The position numbers and the translations under genes are program-made. A stretch of DNA of 64,000 nt from Patagioenas fasciata (lineage: Eukaryota > Chordata > Aves > Columbiformes > Columbidae): the NCBI RefSeq assembly GCF_037038585.1, contig NC_092523.1:44667001-44731000 (forward strand), given 5' to 3'. Numbering within the stretch: the stretch's first letter is position 1; each line of letters opens with the position of its first letter. Shown here piece after piece: positions 39,522 to 53,300 of this stretch. Below the pieces are notes generated by a model. That model was not told the DNA's origin and ran no database searches. It saw nothing but the letters and a program-made list of their open reading frames with translations.

Positions 39522-40112
39522 CACACACCAAAATGAAGCAAAAACAACCAACCAACCACTACTTGAGCAAAGATAATGCCCGGAGTATGAACATACCCTA
39601 AAGCAAGTTACAGCTTCTACAGTATCAACACTCCTGCAGTGAGCTGTGCTTGTTCTAAGCATGTTAAGACTCCTGGACTGTTGGGTTTCTCCTCCAGAAA
39701 GGACAAGCATTCATCATTCTCATTTGTTTTCAGGTCAAAAATACTATGAGAAAACAGCTTCCATTGTTTTCCGTTTTGGATTATATGGCACTCTAAGGCT
39801 CATGTAAACTTAAAGAACAGAATAAAAGAATTAATCCTTCTAAAAGATAGGTTTCTGTTTCAAAAAAATTTGTATGCTCCTGTCTGCAAACATCTGTCTT
39901 CATGACCAGTGACCCCACCATTAGTCTTCAAGAAAACAAAACAGCTCTTCTTTATAAGTAGATACCCATTAGATATTTTTTACATGATCAACAGGATGCC
40001 CTTTTTTTTGGTAATGCACTAAAATATGGAGATATGGTCACTATTTTTAAACACATCACAGTGAGAAGAAAATATGTTCATGATAGAGAAAGCCAATAAG
40101 TTAGACATTTGA

Positions 40113-40136
40113 CTAATGACCTCTAATGACCTCTAA
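40113..40136. repeat. 10-base tandem duplication, about 2.4 copies
   Basis: The unit CTAATGACCT occurs twice perfectly and then begins a third time (CTAA). It is a small local duplication. Confidence 0.85.
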
Positions 40137-43100
40137 AGTTGCTTTGGACAGCATTAATTACTTACATATTTTCTTTGCGGTAAAATAGCTTTCTCTTTCA
40201 GTGCAGATCAGATTTTTATTTTTACAACATTTTGCATAAAGCAAGACCATGAAATTAAGCTACGGGCTTTAAATACCTTTTATAAACCCCTGCAGGTCAT
40301 GGTCCACAATATCCACTATGGACTATGGAAGTAGAAGGAAAACACACTCCTCAAAAGGCAGATTTTGTGAAGAGCTTAGAGTTTAAGGTGATAGATGGCG
40401 GATGCCAACTGATACATGTACAATTTATATTTCACTCTTGGAAAGGATATGAGCAAGACATGTAGTTGAAATCATCAAGTTCAAGCATTACAAAAGTCTC
40501 TTAATTAAAATAACAAGACTGCAAGCTACATCAGTTCACAGAGTCAGGACTGAAGAGGGCTATCTTTTTAGGCCTCATTTAATTACTGCACAATAACTGT
40601 ATACACACCCTTTTTCTTAACAACTTTTGGTTTAATAGGTTGGTGTAATCACACCATAGAGCTCAAGAATCCTCATTAAAAGTACTTACAATAAATCCTG
40701 TGTAACCCTTCAAATGAATTTGCCAGTAAAGGTTTTTAGTCAGCCTGAAGCTTTTCTGTTTAATGGGTGTCTGGTTCTGTGTACTTCAATGTGTTTAAAA
40801 TATTTCTTAACAAATAAGAAGTATCAAGATTGTGCACATCAAAAATACACTCATAGGATGTAGCACAAGTACGTCCAGTGGAGAGAGACACGGGCATTTC
40901 AAGAGCTCTGTTTACCTGGGTGGTTCACCTTAGAAAGCCATGCACCTGGGAGAATGACAGAAGAAACACATATAAAATATTTCAACACTATAGAAATTTC
41001 AGCTAAGACTCCCAAAAATTATCAAATACACAGAAGTTGCCATAAGAAAGGCCTTTATCATCAGGTCACTATCAGCAAGGGCAGTGCTATGTCTTTAAAC
41101 CTGGCAGGCAAATAGTATTTTGTTTTCCATTGAGACATGTGTTAAGTCAATATTTAATTACAGTATAATATTAAACTTTTACTAATTTTTCTCCCACAAT
41201 ATCATTACTTTCTAGCTTCTTTATGAGTTGAGACAATGGAAGAATCATCAAAAAAATAAATGAGATCGCTAGGATTGATAGCTTTGCTATTACTAGGCAG
41301 CAGCAAAAAGACATTACAGAAAGTTAAGAAGCCTAGAAAACAAGAATATATCTCCATATTTATTTTACAATGTTTACTTCCTTCCTATTTGCTACACAAG
41401 TAAGTTGGCATTACTTCTTTCAATTAAATCCTGCATTTTAAATAACAGCATAAAATTGCATATATTCCACCCAACACAAATCAGGCCTCTTTCAAAACCA
41501 CAAAGACCCTTTTCTTCCCGTCATTCACTTGTCCAATATGCAAAGCGCAGCTGTCAGTTCGCATCTCTGACAGCGTAATTGCTGAACAGAACATGAAAAA
41601 TGTGAGGAGGGTCAGGACTAAAAGAGATACCAGCAACATTCCTCCTTGCACACTTTGGTACTAATTTAGGATTCTGCTTCATTAAGATTCCTCTCTAGTC
41701 ACTGTTGCAGCAAAACAAGGAATCTGTAGAAGAAGGTTGAGAAGGCCAGGAAAACCTATATTGTCAAATAAATTAATTTTGTACTACTCTCATACTCATT
41801 TTAAAAGCAAGCAGTAGCATCATTCACTAATAATGGTCTCTTCTTTCAGGAACAGGTTTATCTTTTCCACTAGCTACAAGATCTCATTTCCTAACTTTTT
41901 ACCTGCTCCCCACCCCCCTCCCTCAGTCTGAACATATAACTTAAGTTTTCCTCTGTAGATACCTGATGAAACCACATCTCATAGGAGAAATGGCATCCTT
42001 CTTCTCATTTCCCTGTTGCCATTTTTCTCTTATACTATGAGAAAAGTTATATGCAGCAGCAGCAAAGCTGAGGCATACAGAAGAATAAAAGACACATTTA
42101 ACTTGACACATGTCCCTAGTTATCTTCAGGAACATGAGCCAGAAATTTCCTTTTTTTTGTAGACATCTTTTAAGATAATGTAGTAATAACTGGGAAACCC
42201 TGACTTGTATCCTTTCAAATTAACAGAAATATGCAAATAATTGTAATCAGGTTTATTTTCATGTGGATGGCACATTTTAGGATAAGTTTAGGTAGAAAAA
42301 CAGAACCATCAGCATTCTATCTACAAAATGTATCTGAAAAATTTTAAGGTGTCTGTCTTGTGTAAAGTAACACTGTCCCTTGTAGCACTTGTGCAAATAT
42401 GCAACTTTATGCAAGTGATTCAACAGCCACACACCAGAGTAGAACAGGTATTTTTCTGGAGTTGTGATCTGTATCAGAAAATCCAGTGATGTCTTTAAAC
42501 TACAATGCAATACAAGTGACATTTTGACAACTGACAGGCAAGTAATTTGTTACAGGACGCAAGAGTAGCTTTAATTGTCAGTCTATGCAGAATCATTTCA
42601 TTAAAAAAAAAAAAACTCCAGCTTTTACTGATTCACATATAAATGAGAAACAGTGGTGCACACTAGGTCATCTATTAATTTTTTTTAATAGTCTCTATCT
42701 CCTGTTCCAAATCCCTAATTCAAAATTTTGAAGTAGCAAATCAAAACAGAGAATCGATATAACTAAATCCATCACCAATCTTTGCAACTGTTTTACCGTT
42801 AATGATCTAGAACACCATTAAACAACAACAACAAAAAAATCTTTTGAAGCCTGCACAGCTACCGCTGACTTGCACTTGATTAATTCTTGGCCATGAAAAT
42901 ATAGGCGATCTAATTTTTACTATTATAATAAAATTTCATACTAACTAAAGAATTTTCAGTCTCTTTACAGAAGGTTATTTATATTCCACTTCCTGAAATG
43001 GAAATTCAAAGTTTCCTTAGAGAAAAATGTTTGTGACTCACTGTGGGGGTTTTGCCAAATACATCCCTTTAAATCTGAGCAAGTCCAGCAGTATGGGTAG

Positions 43101-46100
43101 CTTATGTAAATCTGAAAGAAAACAGTTTCCTCAAGTTCCACCAATGTAGCCATTTCTAGAGTTCTACTTTCAATCCAGCACAACTTACACTTTGTGAGTG
43201 ACAGCACACAAGTAAAGGATGTCTCAGTAATTTTCCATGTTACACAATTTATAGCTTAGAAATACCACAGTGTTATCTTCTTGGGATTCAGAAAAAGTAT
43301 TTCAGATGTGGCAAGGGAAAGTGAACTCGCAAGACCTGAAAGAAGCAGCAGAAGCAATTTTAGTTCATGTTCATCCTTCCGAGTTCTCTGGAAACACAGA
43401 ACGGCAATTTAATAGATTAAGCCTTTGCACCTTTGTTTAAAAGAGAACCAATTAATCCCAACAGCCTCAGTTGCATTTTCAGAAAAACCTTTTATTAGCA
43501 CATTTGCAGCAAATGAAATTCACAAAAGTGAAACATGGTTTAAAGGCAACTCTGCTAGTTCAGACAACTTAAGAAGCTGTTGTATGACTAAAAAAAAAGT
43601 ATATTTTTCTGTTTAGCAGAGTGAAGGAATTTCCCCTCCCAACACCCCAAAGGCTTTTGATGCATTTTTCCTGTTCATAGCAGAACTGATTAATAGCTAT
43701 GGCTTGAATCCAGTGTACAGTTCTGGCAGCTGCTGACGACCACTCCATCTACTTGCTGCTCCCTCTTTGCTACGCACAACACGTGCTGTTAAACACATGC
43801 TGTCAAAAGTGCTAAAATGATTCACTTTTAAATCGGGTAAATCTAGATGATGGCTACTTAAAGAAGTTCCTTCTTATTTTAAGGTGTGGGAAACAACCAA
43901 ACATATAAAGCACAGTCAGTCTTCCTGTCAAATTTGGCATACTAGTTTTCAAAGGATATGAAAAGAATCATCAGATAAAAGAAATGGTAACTTTTTCCAC
44001 TGTTTACAGAGCAAGCTTTAATTAAACAAATTGTGAGCCTTCCTATGAGCAACAATGCAGCTTTGAAAAACAAGCAAGTCTTACGACTACTGGAAATCTA
44101 TTTTTTGTCTCTGTAGTTTATACAAGCAGCATTGTCTCCAAAATTACTGTTTAGCTATGATGGAAACAGATCTGTTTTCAGATTACCAAAATATAACCTC
44201 TGTCTCCAGCGCAATTTGGCACCAAGAATTAAGACAGAAAACTTTTTAAAGTATTTATATAGTTATGAACATCATGCCATTATTTTTATTTCAAGCCCCT
44301 GCATAGAATACAGACTTCGAGAGAACATAAGCACCTCAAACACAAATTCTACTCTTACCAGTCTTGGCTGTCTTACATGAATGCTTGGTTGCCTTAGATA
44401 CCAAGGAGTGAATATATTTCATTTCTAATGGCATCAAAAGGCTGAGTCTTTGTCAGGCTTTAGATTTTATTTCTGTACAGATCTAAGAGACACTATAAGC
44501 TTTACTGTAAAAGAAGAAATTGGGAGTTAATGGAGATCTTGAAGAGTTGTTTACTTTCTTCATGCTTGTAAGTTAAAAGGTTTATTTCATGTATTAATTT
44601 TGGATATTGCTTCTGTTTTGAAGCAGTATTAGCTGTGTATCCCCCAATACCAGGTTGGATAACTACCTTCAGTTTTCTTTTGGTTTGCCTGTTTTTAAGT
44701 AAAGAAGAAAGAATGTAGGCCTTTGTTGTAAATACACTTCATCAAAACTTGAAGCTCTTACTTGTTTTAATAGACATTAGCAGTGCGGCTTTCAATTTCA
44801 AATTATCACAACCAACATTTTAAGCAACAAAAACTTAAACAATCAGACCTGTATTTACAGGTACTATATTATTGTCAATGAAAGAGGGACAAAAAGGTTA
44901 GCTGGCTCACAACTTTCCTCATACAAGTACAGTTTTACAGCCAAGCATTAAAGTACAGAAAGGTGGGGTTTTTTCTTCATAATTTACTAGAAGTGTATGT
45001 GATTTTACACTCCCCTGTCAAACCATATAATCATGAATCTATGGATTTTTTTCCCCCTTTATAATAGCAGCACTTTCTTTTTGAAAGACATACCAGATTG
45101 GCAAGATCCAAAATAACACTACAGAACCTATCCATCCCATGCCCCTGCTCATCCTCCACGAATATGAAATACAGTCAGTAGTCCAAACCCTGCTTTGAAG
45201 TAAGCCTGCCTAATGTTTTCATACAGCAATATTTATCATTTTAGCATTCTTCTCTCAACCTTCTTGCTCTCCAAATAAGGTTCATAATGAGATGCACCAT
45301 ATTTTTGTAATCTACTGGAAAAAGTTAGAGGACTGTTTCAGTTTCTCTTATGAACATCAGCACAGTGAGACGAGAGACCTATCAACATCACAGACATTCA
45401 GAAACTTAGGAACACCTGCATATCAGTAAGCTTAACGGTTATTTAATTCATTGGTGAAGTAATACTTGTACAGGAAGATATCAAGGAGACTGCAAACACT
45501 TCACTAAATTGCATGAAAATGAAAGCTGTTATTGTCACTCCTACGCTCCATCTCTCTCCAGACAGGCCTATAAAAAGAACCTCCTTTGAAGGCAGTCAAA
45601 CCTCACTGACACCAGTGGAGACATCTGCAAAAGCTGCTTTGCTGGTACAGTTCATGTCACTTTTCAGAACAGAATGTGTAATTGGTGATATGACATGAAT
45701 AAAAGCATTTGTGCTGGTGTGAAAACTGATCAGGGGTTTAAGTTAGGCTGCCACCACTGTATGGACAAGCATCACGGACATTTCTCTTCTGAGAATCCCA
45801 GTCCAGACGTAAGAAATTCGCACAGCTACAGTATTGTATGCAATTTACGTATGACACTACAGTCTCTTCAGTAAGTGTATTTGCCCATACAGTTCACTCA
45901 AATCAAGGAGCTGTGAAAATGTGATTCCAGTTAAAGCATACTCCTACCTGAATCTGAAAGAAAGCAACAAATGGGGGTGGTGGGGAGGGAAAACACACAC
46001 AAAAAAACCCAAAGCAGTTAAAAAGTTAAAGTTTGAAAGCTGGTCATAATGAAAAAGCCCTCCACACTATTTTGCAATAAAAGATATTCCCATACATGCT

Positions 46101-49100
46101 TCTGTAAATCAAAAATGTTACCTTCAAACTCAACTGAGCTGCCTTTAAGCAAAAAATGAGTTTAGTCGCTATGAACTCAAGTCCACCACTTTCTCCTTAT
46201 ATAACCTTCCTCCAAAAGTTATTTTCTTCTGCCACTACAGTAAATGAAACAATATGTGTTTTTAAAGAACCACAAATCAAGTGCCAAGTGGCTGGAGGGG
46301 ACAGTTAACAGACGGGGAAAAAGGAGCTACCTGGAAACATGCACCACATAGTCTGACCTCCTATCCTCTTCCATTTCAGTCCTTTTCCTATGTTACCCAC
46401 CTGGGGCTTAGCTTTTAAAAAACCACCAAGCTCCTGGAAAGACGTCGTTCTGGTAAAGCAGTTAATATTCATCTTCTACACGTTAAAACGTCGCACAAAG
46501 CAGTATCTGCTCTGTTGGCTGTCGGGCTACACTTCAGTACGTAACAGCTTCCTCAGCCTTCAGAAACTGTCTGGACTAGTGGGCTGAAGGTCATTAACAT
46601 TTTAAAACGCTTGCAGCTAATATTTCCAAGTTGTCCAAGACAGTAATTATTGCCCCTATAATTCTTAAATATTAGCACCTGTTCATAAGACAGGAACTAA
46701 CATACACTTTCAAGCTGGCACTACATTTTTTTTTTGCATAGGAACATTTTTTTTTCCCCCAAAGTAAGGTATACAAAAGTTTTTCTTAAGATAAACAGGA
46801 AAAAATATCAATATGAAATTATCTTTCTTGGGTTTGGATAATGCAGGATATTCCACTACAAAGAAAAGCTTATATTAACATGGAAAAAAATCACTAATTG
46901 TATACAAAATGCATTCTACAGAGTTACAGGATGATCTCTTCATTCTGAAGGAAAAAAACATTACAGATGTTCATTTTAATAAAAGCTTTACACCGACAGC
47001 AACAGAGGGGTGTTCAGGTTGACACAGGGCATCTCATCTGGACAAGAGAAAAAACATCCATTTCCATTGGCAACACCCGAGTCTACAGGTACACTTTGAC
47101 TCAACCAGCCTAACCATGACAGAACACACTCCCTAGTTAGGAAAGAGGGTAAAAGTGATCCAAAACTGTAGCAGGCTCCCTAACAAAAGTCTGCTCAACT
47201 CCTCCAGAATGCAAGGATAGTTTCACCAATAATCATTTTTGTCGCTCTTAAGTGGTGAAGGCTTTTATCTCACCCTCACAATTTTGGGTATTTTCACAGG
47301 CTAATCACGGAGACCCAAGAACGCAGGTAAGGATGCGGTATAACTGCATTAGCTACTGAGGAGTACATGATCCTTACACATTCACGTAGCAAGTCAAACT
47401 GCAGGGCATGAGAAACACCTTTTGTCTTCCTTAAAGAACTGGAATATATGCAAAAATCATTTTCTCGTGAGAGTGTTAAAAGTAGGTCCTTATAGGTTGC
47501 AGAAAGATAGGGTCCTGCGGTGTTTTAAATTTAACTTTTTAGCGACTCAGCTAATTTAAATGGCTGTAAGGTCCCTCCAAAGTGCAGCCTACCACTAGTC
47601 CCTTCAACAGAAGAGCCTTAAGATCTGCCTTGTTTAACGGGCAATGTCTTTCATCTGTCCTCAGGGTTGCAGTCACAGAAGAGCAGTACAATCATAAGGC
47701 AGAAACACCAAAAATGTGTTTTTTTTCTCTGCATTACTATCATTGGAACTACTGTAACCTCCAGGGATGCTCAAAGGAGATGGACACAAAAATACACACC
47801 AGAGGGTTTATTTAGAAGAAGTCAAATTGGCTGGAAAAAAGAGCACTCAAGTCCTTTGCTTGCTGTCTCAGCTCTGATGGCAGTAGAAAGAAGAGCCTGG
47901 CATTAAAACTTTTACTTCCACACATAAAAATATACCTTTAACCCTTACTCTAACTTTACATTGACTACAAAAGCATTTCTCAGTATCCAGATCCACAACT
48001 CTTCCTACTGCTACTTTGTCAAGTGGCAAACAAGCAGCAGCTAACAGAAAATGCATGTGATACAGCTTATTTCTCAAAACTACATAGAAATCCAACTATA
48101 CACCTTCAGGGTTCCACTACAAGTTATTAATTAGTACTTAATTCTGGATGCTATCTATATTTTTTAAGTTGGCATATGTTTGATTAATTTATTTGCCAAC
48201 TGATTTTCTAGATTACATCCTTAACCAACCAGGGGAAAGACTGACAAACTGCTGCCCATAACCCCAAATATGAAATACTGATGTGGAAAGTATGTGCTTA
48301 TTCTTACAGTCATTTAAGGTATTTTATAGTCCTCCTACACAAAGTGGAGAAGTTTTGTTTCCTTTTTTAAAGGACACACCTTATTTGTTAAAACTGAGGA
48401 TAATTATGAAATGTTACATCTATATTAATAGCAACTGTAACTCACACTAGAGAAATACATCATAATGACAACAAAATAACAAAAAAAATGCTCTACATCT
48501 GAACACCTAGAGCATATTCCTGTTGCTTCAAACATTTCATGCTATCAATCAATACCATTTCAGTGTAGTTAAATTAGTTTCAGTTGCCATAACGCATTTA
48601 TTCTTAATGCAAAATAAAACCAAAGAAACCACACACACCCCACAGGACAGCAAGGACATTTTCTTGATTTTATCCAAGTGTAAACAGATGGTCGAATAGA
48701 ATTTTTTTAATACAAACGCAGGCAGAAACCATTTCTAACGTGTCATTTCTGTATCATGTTCCTAATACTGGGAACTTTATTTTTTAATAAAAAGCATATG
48801 TAAACCACAGACTATTGATTAAATAAAAATTTCATAAATAACAAGCCAAAAAAAAATCCCAGTGTTTTTTTAAAAACAATGAGCATACAAAGATATGTGG
48901 GTGTAATGACTATCTCATCCTTCAGATTTTGACACTGTAGGGGATTTATAAAAGGAGTATTTTTTGAGGTTGGGGAAGTAATCTGTCCATAAGCAGCAAG
49001 TACACTTAAGTGCTTATGACATACTGAATTCACATCTACCCCTAAAGCATTTTTTCTTGCATTCTTCACTACCAAAACGAATAATTTGGGCATTTTTGGA

Positions 49101-50016
49101 AAGCTGAATTCTATCAACTCAAACCAATCAGAAATGCCTGCAATTGTGAAGAGAATGAGAAGCAAAAATAAAAAGTAAAATGAGAACAGTAGACAGAGAA
49201 AAAAAAAAAAACAAACAAATCAGAGTTGCTACTAACTGGGAGATTCTCAGTTAGAAAAAGAAAAAAGCCATCTGGTCCTCCAAGAAACAGAATTAGTTGC
49301 TGGTAGTATAATATGCAAATTGACACACACAGAAGAGGATCCACTATGTGGATGGTTCTGTATGAAACAGTCCAACAAATCTTCTGTATCTGACTTTCTA
49401 TCATGTCACTATCTTGCTCATACCTGGGAGATTCTCACTCCATTTTCTGTATCTATCTTGGACCAAAAGACAATCTTCTGATTACCAGGTGGTCTCACAC
49501 ATCATTTATTTACTTCTCCCCGCACCCCTGCCTTATTTTTTTAATTGCAGGAAAAACCTTTACCAAGTTCTTCACAGATTTCCTGAGGAGATTAACTGAA
49601 GTGGTGAATTAATTCCTTAGGAATAATTTCATTTTAATATTCTCAAAGTAAAGAATTGGTAAGTGAATTAAGTTAGAATCTATTTGAAAAGCTACTGTAC
49701 ATAAACACATGTTCCTCAACAGCAGGCTCCTGACTAAAATATTCTAAATGAGTCATGAGTGCAGCATTTTCAAGGTTCAAATGTGTACTCCGAGCAGGTT
49801 ACCCTTCCAGGACAGCTGCAATGCAGGTATCATTGGGGCCATACAACCCTTGGAGGTGGAATTTGCTCAAATGCCTCAACATCAACAGCTCGTTGCTGAA
49901 CACCCTTGTTCTGCCTGCACACCACCACGTGTGACGGTCTGCCACTGGATGCACTCATAACTCATCTACACAACAATGAAATCTTGCTTTTACAACTACT
50001 TACAGCTACTAATTAG

Positions 50017-50292
50017 TCACAGTATCACAGAATGTTAGGGATTGGAAGGGACCTCAAAAGATCATCCAGTCCAATCCCCCTGCCGAAACAGGAACACCTA
50101 GATGAGGCTACATAGGAAGGCGTCCAGGCGGGATTTGAACGTCTCCAGAGTAGGAGACTCCACAACCCTCCTGGGCAGCCTGTTCCAGCGCTCTGTTACC
50201 GTCACTGAGAAGAAGTTTCTTCCCATATTTAAGTGGAACTTCCTGTGTTCCAGTTTGAACCCATTGCCCCTCATTTTCTTTGGGGAGAAAAA
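50017..50292 (-). mobile_element. CR1 LINE 3' fragment, 5'-truncated, minus strand
   Basis: On the minus strand this reads through the carboxy end of the CR1 second protein (endonuclease/reverse transcriptase polyprotein): recognisable pieces are GNGFKLEHRKFHLNMG, FFSVTVTERWNRLPRRVVES and PTLETFKSRLDAFLCSLI. After the stop comes the CR1 3' tail with TTGGACTGGATGATCTTTTG, GGTCCCTTCCAATCCC and terminal ATTCTGTGATACTGTGA. The element is cut at its 5' end at about 50292 beside an A14 run. Only a few hundred bases of an element that is normally several kilobases long remain, so it cannot move. The reading frame of this tail is still open, with no stop in about 65 codons, suggesting a fairly young copy. 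It is in the same orientation as RAPGEF2. CR1 is the signature avian LINE and is the strongest taxonomic marker here. Confidence 0.95.
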
Positions 50293-50300
50293 AAAAAAAA
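50286..50300 (+). repeat. A-run at the truncated 5' edge of the CR1 copy
   Basis: An A14 run with TATATATA following it marks where the CR1 homology stops. It is either the integration junction or a later expansion. Confidence 0.6.
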
Positions 50301-50301
50301 A

Positions 50302-53300
50302 GGTATATATATCTCCATATTGAAACGTAAATGTCCATTCTAAAATTCTCGAGAGCACTTAGGTACTAACTAAGCTAAGAAAGAAGATGTGCCACACAAA
50401 AAGGATCACCTTCAGCACTCAACACGTGTCCTCTCACCTTATTTTACAGCTACTGATTCTATTCGTTAAATCTAATATAAAATTACTCGTTTCAACATGC
50501 AATCTGACCCCAGTGGTTTCGAGGCTAACTTTCAACAGACAGCAAAGCACTAAAAAGATGCTTACCACCTCTTTACATTTTACAGGTAGAAGACAAGACA
50601 CAGAGGTTAGATGTTCAGCATTTTTTTGTCTTAATTGGAGGACCCTGTTACTTTATAGGGTTAGCAATTAGGAATACAATAAAAAAAATTAAAGCAGCCT
50701 CATTTTTATGGTGAATATTTGAAAGCAAAGGAAAAGTTGTGAAAACACACAAGTTACTCTCTCTGCAGAATCTATGGAGGGGGTTTGGCCAAGAAAAAAA
50801 AAGGAGCAGGTCCAGTTCACAAGCTTTCTGAGCACTGGGACTCCTATCAAAATGACATCTGTTTTTTTTATCTCTTAGTTAAATGCAGAATTAAAACTTT
50901 CTATATCAATCATCAGGGTTAGAAAAATGTTAGACTGTTAGAAAAATGGCAAATATAGAAAAATAGTTCATTCATGATTGTTTCTTAACAAATGCCACAC
51001 TACCTTTTGGTGTACATTTAAAACAGTCTGGTCAGATTTTTAATTTCAACAGCTAAGACTTACAGAGCTGGTTTCATAAGCCTCTTTCAACTGGCACTGC
51101 ACAAGTGAAGATGAGATAGTTAAACAGTGATGATTAAACTCACAATTGGTTTATTGAAACCTGTTCAAGACAACAGATTGCAAAGCCTCTTAAAAGTAAA
51201 TGCAAAGTACTAAACACAAATGAGGTCCATTATAAAAAAGTCTACAACAGACAGATACAGGAATCTCAAGTTAAATAAAATATTCAGCTACTGTTGACAG
51301 TCCTAATTCTAAATGCAACTTAGTTTAGCGCATATGGGAGTACGAAACAGCATAAAACAAAGTCAAATGACAAAATAGTCATCATAGCTATATAACATAC
51401 TGTCAAACCTGTATTCCAAAAAGGAAGAGTTACAGGTTATCAGCAGTTTCAATAAGTAGATAGGTTTAAATAAATTTTTAAAAGTGGAACATCACAAGAC
51501 AACTTGGGCCTTTATTTAGGTAAAGATTTTAATCATGTCTTCAAATATAACTTCTTGTTCAAATCCTTATAGCAATAGCTATTCCTCAAAAGTACTTTAA
51601 GGTACGTGTTTGCTGTAAATGGTCATACCACAAGCATACAAGTTGCTCTGCTGCATAAACAATAATGCAAACTTTAATGACTAAATAGGGCTGTTTGTGA
51701 GAAATCAATCTTGAATTTAACACTTTGCATTGAACCCTGACTCTGACAAAACCAGTTATTTAGTCAAAAGTATTCATAGCACTCCCACATCTTTGCTACC
51801 CTCAGAATTGCCATATCCTGTCAGAGGACTAGTTTAAGTAATCGCCTTTTGTTTGCAAGTTGGGGAAAACATCTTAAATACACCAGAACTTGCAAAAAAC
51901 TTCATGCATTTCATGACATGGTGCTTTTTACTCTTACTGCTTCCACAGCAGGACAGAAGAGATGTTGGTGCTAATAAGACCACGACCTTAAATGGTTGGT
52001 GAAAACATAGGGAATGGATGACCATAACCCCCACATGTCTATACGTGCTCCTGTCTAAAAGTTGTTATGCTCAACTGAAAATCCACATGGGAAATAAGTC
52101 CTACCAAATCGGATACAGCCTAACATTCCTCTACCTCCACACCCCAACGCACAGGTAAACGCTATTAAAAACTGAAGTGGTTACTGCCTTTTGTGTTTTA
52201 ATCAAACAGTCACGTAACTGATGTGGACACCAGGAGACAATTTCAAAAGTTTCATTTTTGGAGGTGAAGCAATATATGCCACAGTCAGAGAATGAAATCC
52301 TCAGAGCTGAGGATCTGTGTCTCATTGTGGAAAAATACTTTCTGTACAGTCCCTTTGGGAAGGAGAGGGAAGAGGATATGCCAGAAAACCACAAGGAGCA
52401 TTTTTGGAGGAAGGCACTTCCTGACCTTAGCTTTTTCAGATAAATCCCAAACTCAAGACATATTTATAAATAGAAGAAACGGGAAAAGAAATCAAGTAAG
52501 ACACGAGATGTCACTTGTATAAAGCAGAACTTTCATCCTTAAAAGAAATTCTGATATATTTTTCCTAAAGCAATGGATGGTGTGTATTACCATGTGTTAA
52601 GCCTTGTCTTACCAGCCTAGATACTAACCCTGCTATTTCTTCCTTATATCCTGGCTCATTTTACTACTGATTTAGAAATGTTCTTCACTACTGTTCATAA
52701 ACAAAATTCAAGCCTTTCGACACACTCCAGCAACTCGCCACAGAGTCTTACAACCATTTCAGCACATTAATTGAGTTTAACGTGTTATGGTATGGTCGCA
52801 ATACTTAAAGAGCGTCTCATTTTTTTCAACCCCTTTTTATGTTTTGCAAAGTTGGCAAGTTCTAGCTGTGTTATTTACCCTGGAACAGCCTGGGCAGGCA
52901 TTAATTCATTACATGAAGTTTAAAAAAAGTCATCTGGGGAACAGCATTTCAGCAGCTACCTAACAGCAGAGGTGACACGCCAATATTTGGCTGACAAATT
53001 GCGGCAAACACACTCTAAAAATAAACAGCAATGTTTGAGGCAGTAAACATCATGAAACTATAGCCAAGATGCCTTTTTTTTTCCCCCAAGTGGAAACCTT
53101 ACTCAATAAGCCAAGATGCCTTGTGAAGTTACCCACAGCAAAAAGTAGTAATACTTCACCTAAAAGCTATTTATAAAGGCCAGGGTAACCATTAGAGCAC
53201 CTGCTTCAAACAAACCTCCTTTGTTCAAAAGAAATGTAAGGTAACTCATACACTGGAACATGGGCCAAAGTCAACAGCAAAGCCAACTGGACTTATGTAG

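Larger units (their letters stand above)
37954..50016 (-). other. RAPGEF2: RAPGEF2 5' intron, middle-right part
   Basis: This is AT-rich intron-like sequence with a 20-A run at 39502..39521 followed by CACACA and then CCAACCAACC, a 10-base tandem duplication at 40113..40136, and A13 at 42603..42615. Scattered splice-like pairs exist but none gives a recognisable peptide. No mobile element or RNA gene was identified. Confidence 0.6.

Noticed and set aside
40690..40744. Minus-strand 55-base segment reading LTKNLYWQIHLKGYTGFI before a GTAAGT donor
   Set aside because: The peptide looks convincing but the acceptor side (AACAGAAAAGCTTCAG) lacks a pyrimidine tract, and it has no place in known RAPGEF2. 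It is treated as a chance open stretch.
40929..40945. 17-base microexon candidate on minus strand after an excellent acceptor (TCTTCTGTCATTCTCCCAG)
   Set aside because: It is too short, with two competing donors and no recognisable protein context; the acceptor alone is not enough.
45943..45960. Six-base microexon between TTTCTTTCAG and GTAGGA on the minus strand
   Set aside because: It is too short to distinguish from a duplicated acceptor, with no supporting context.
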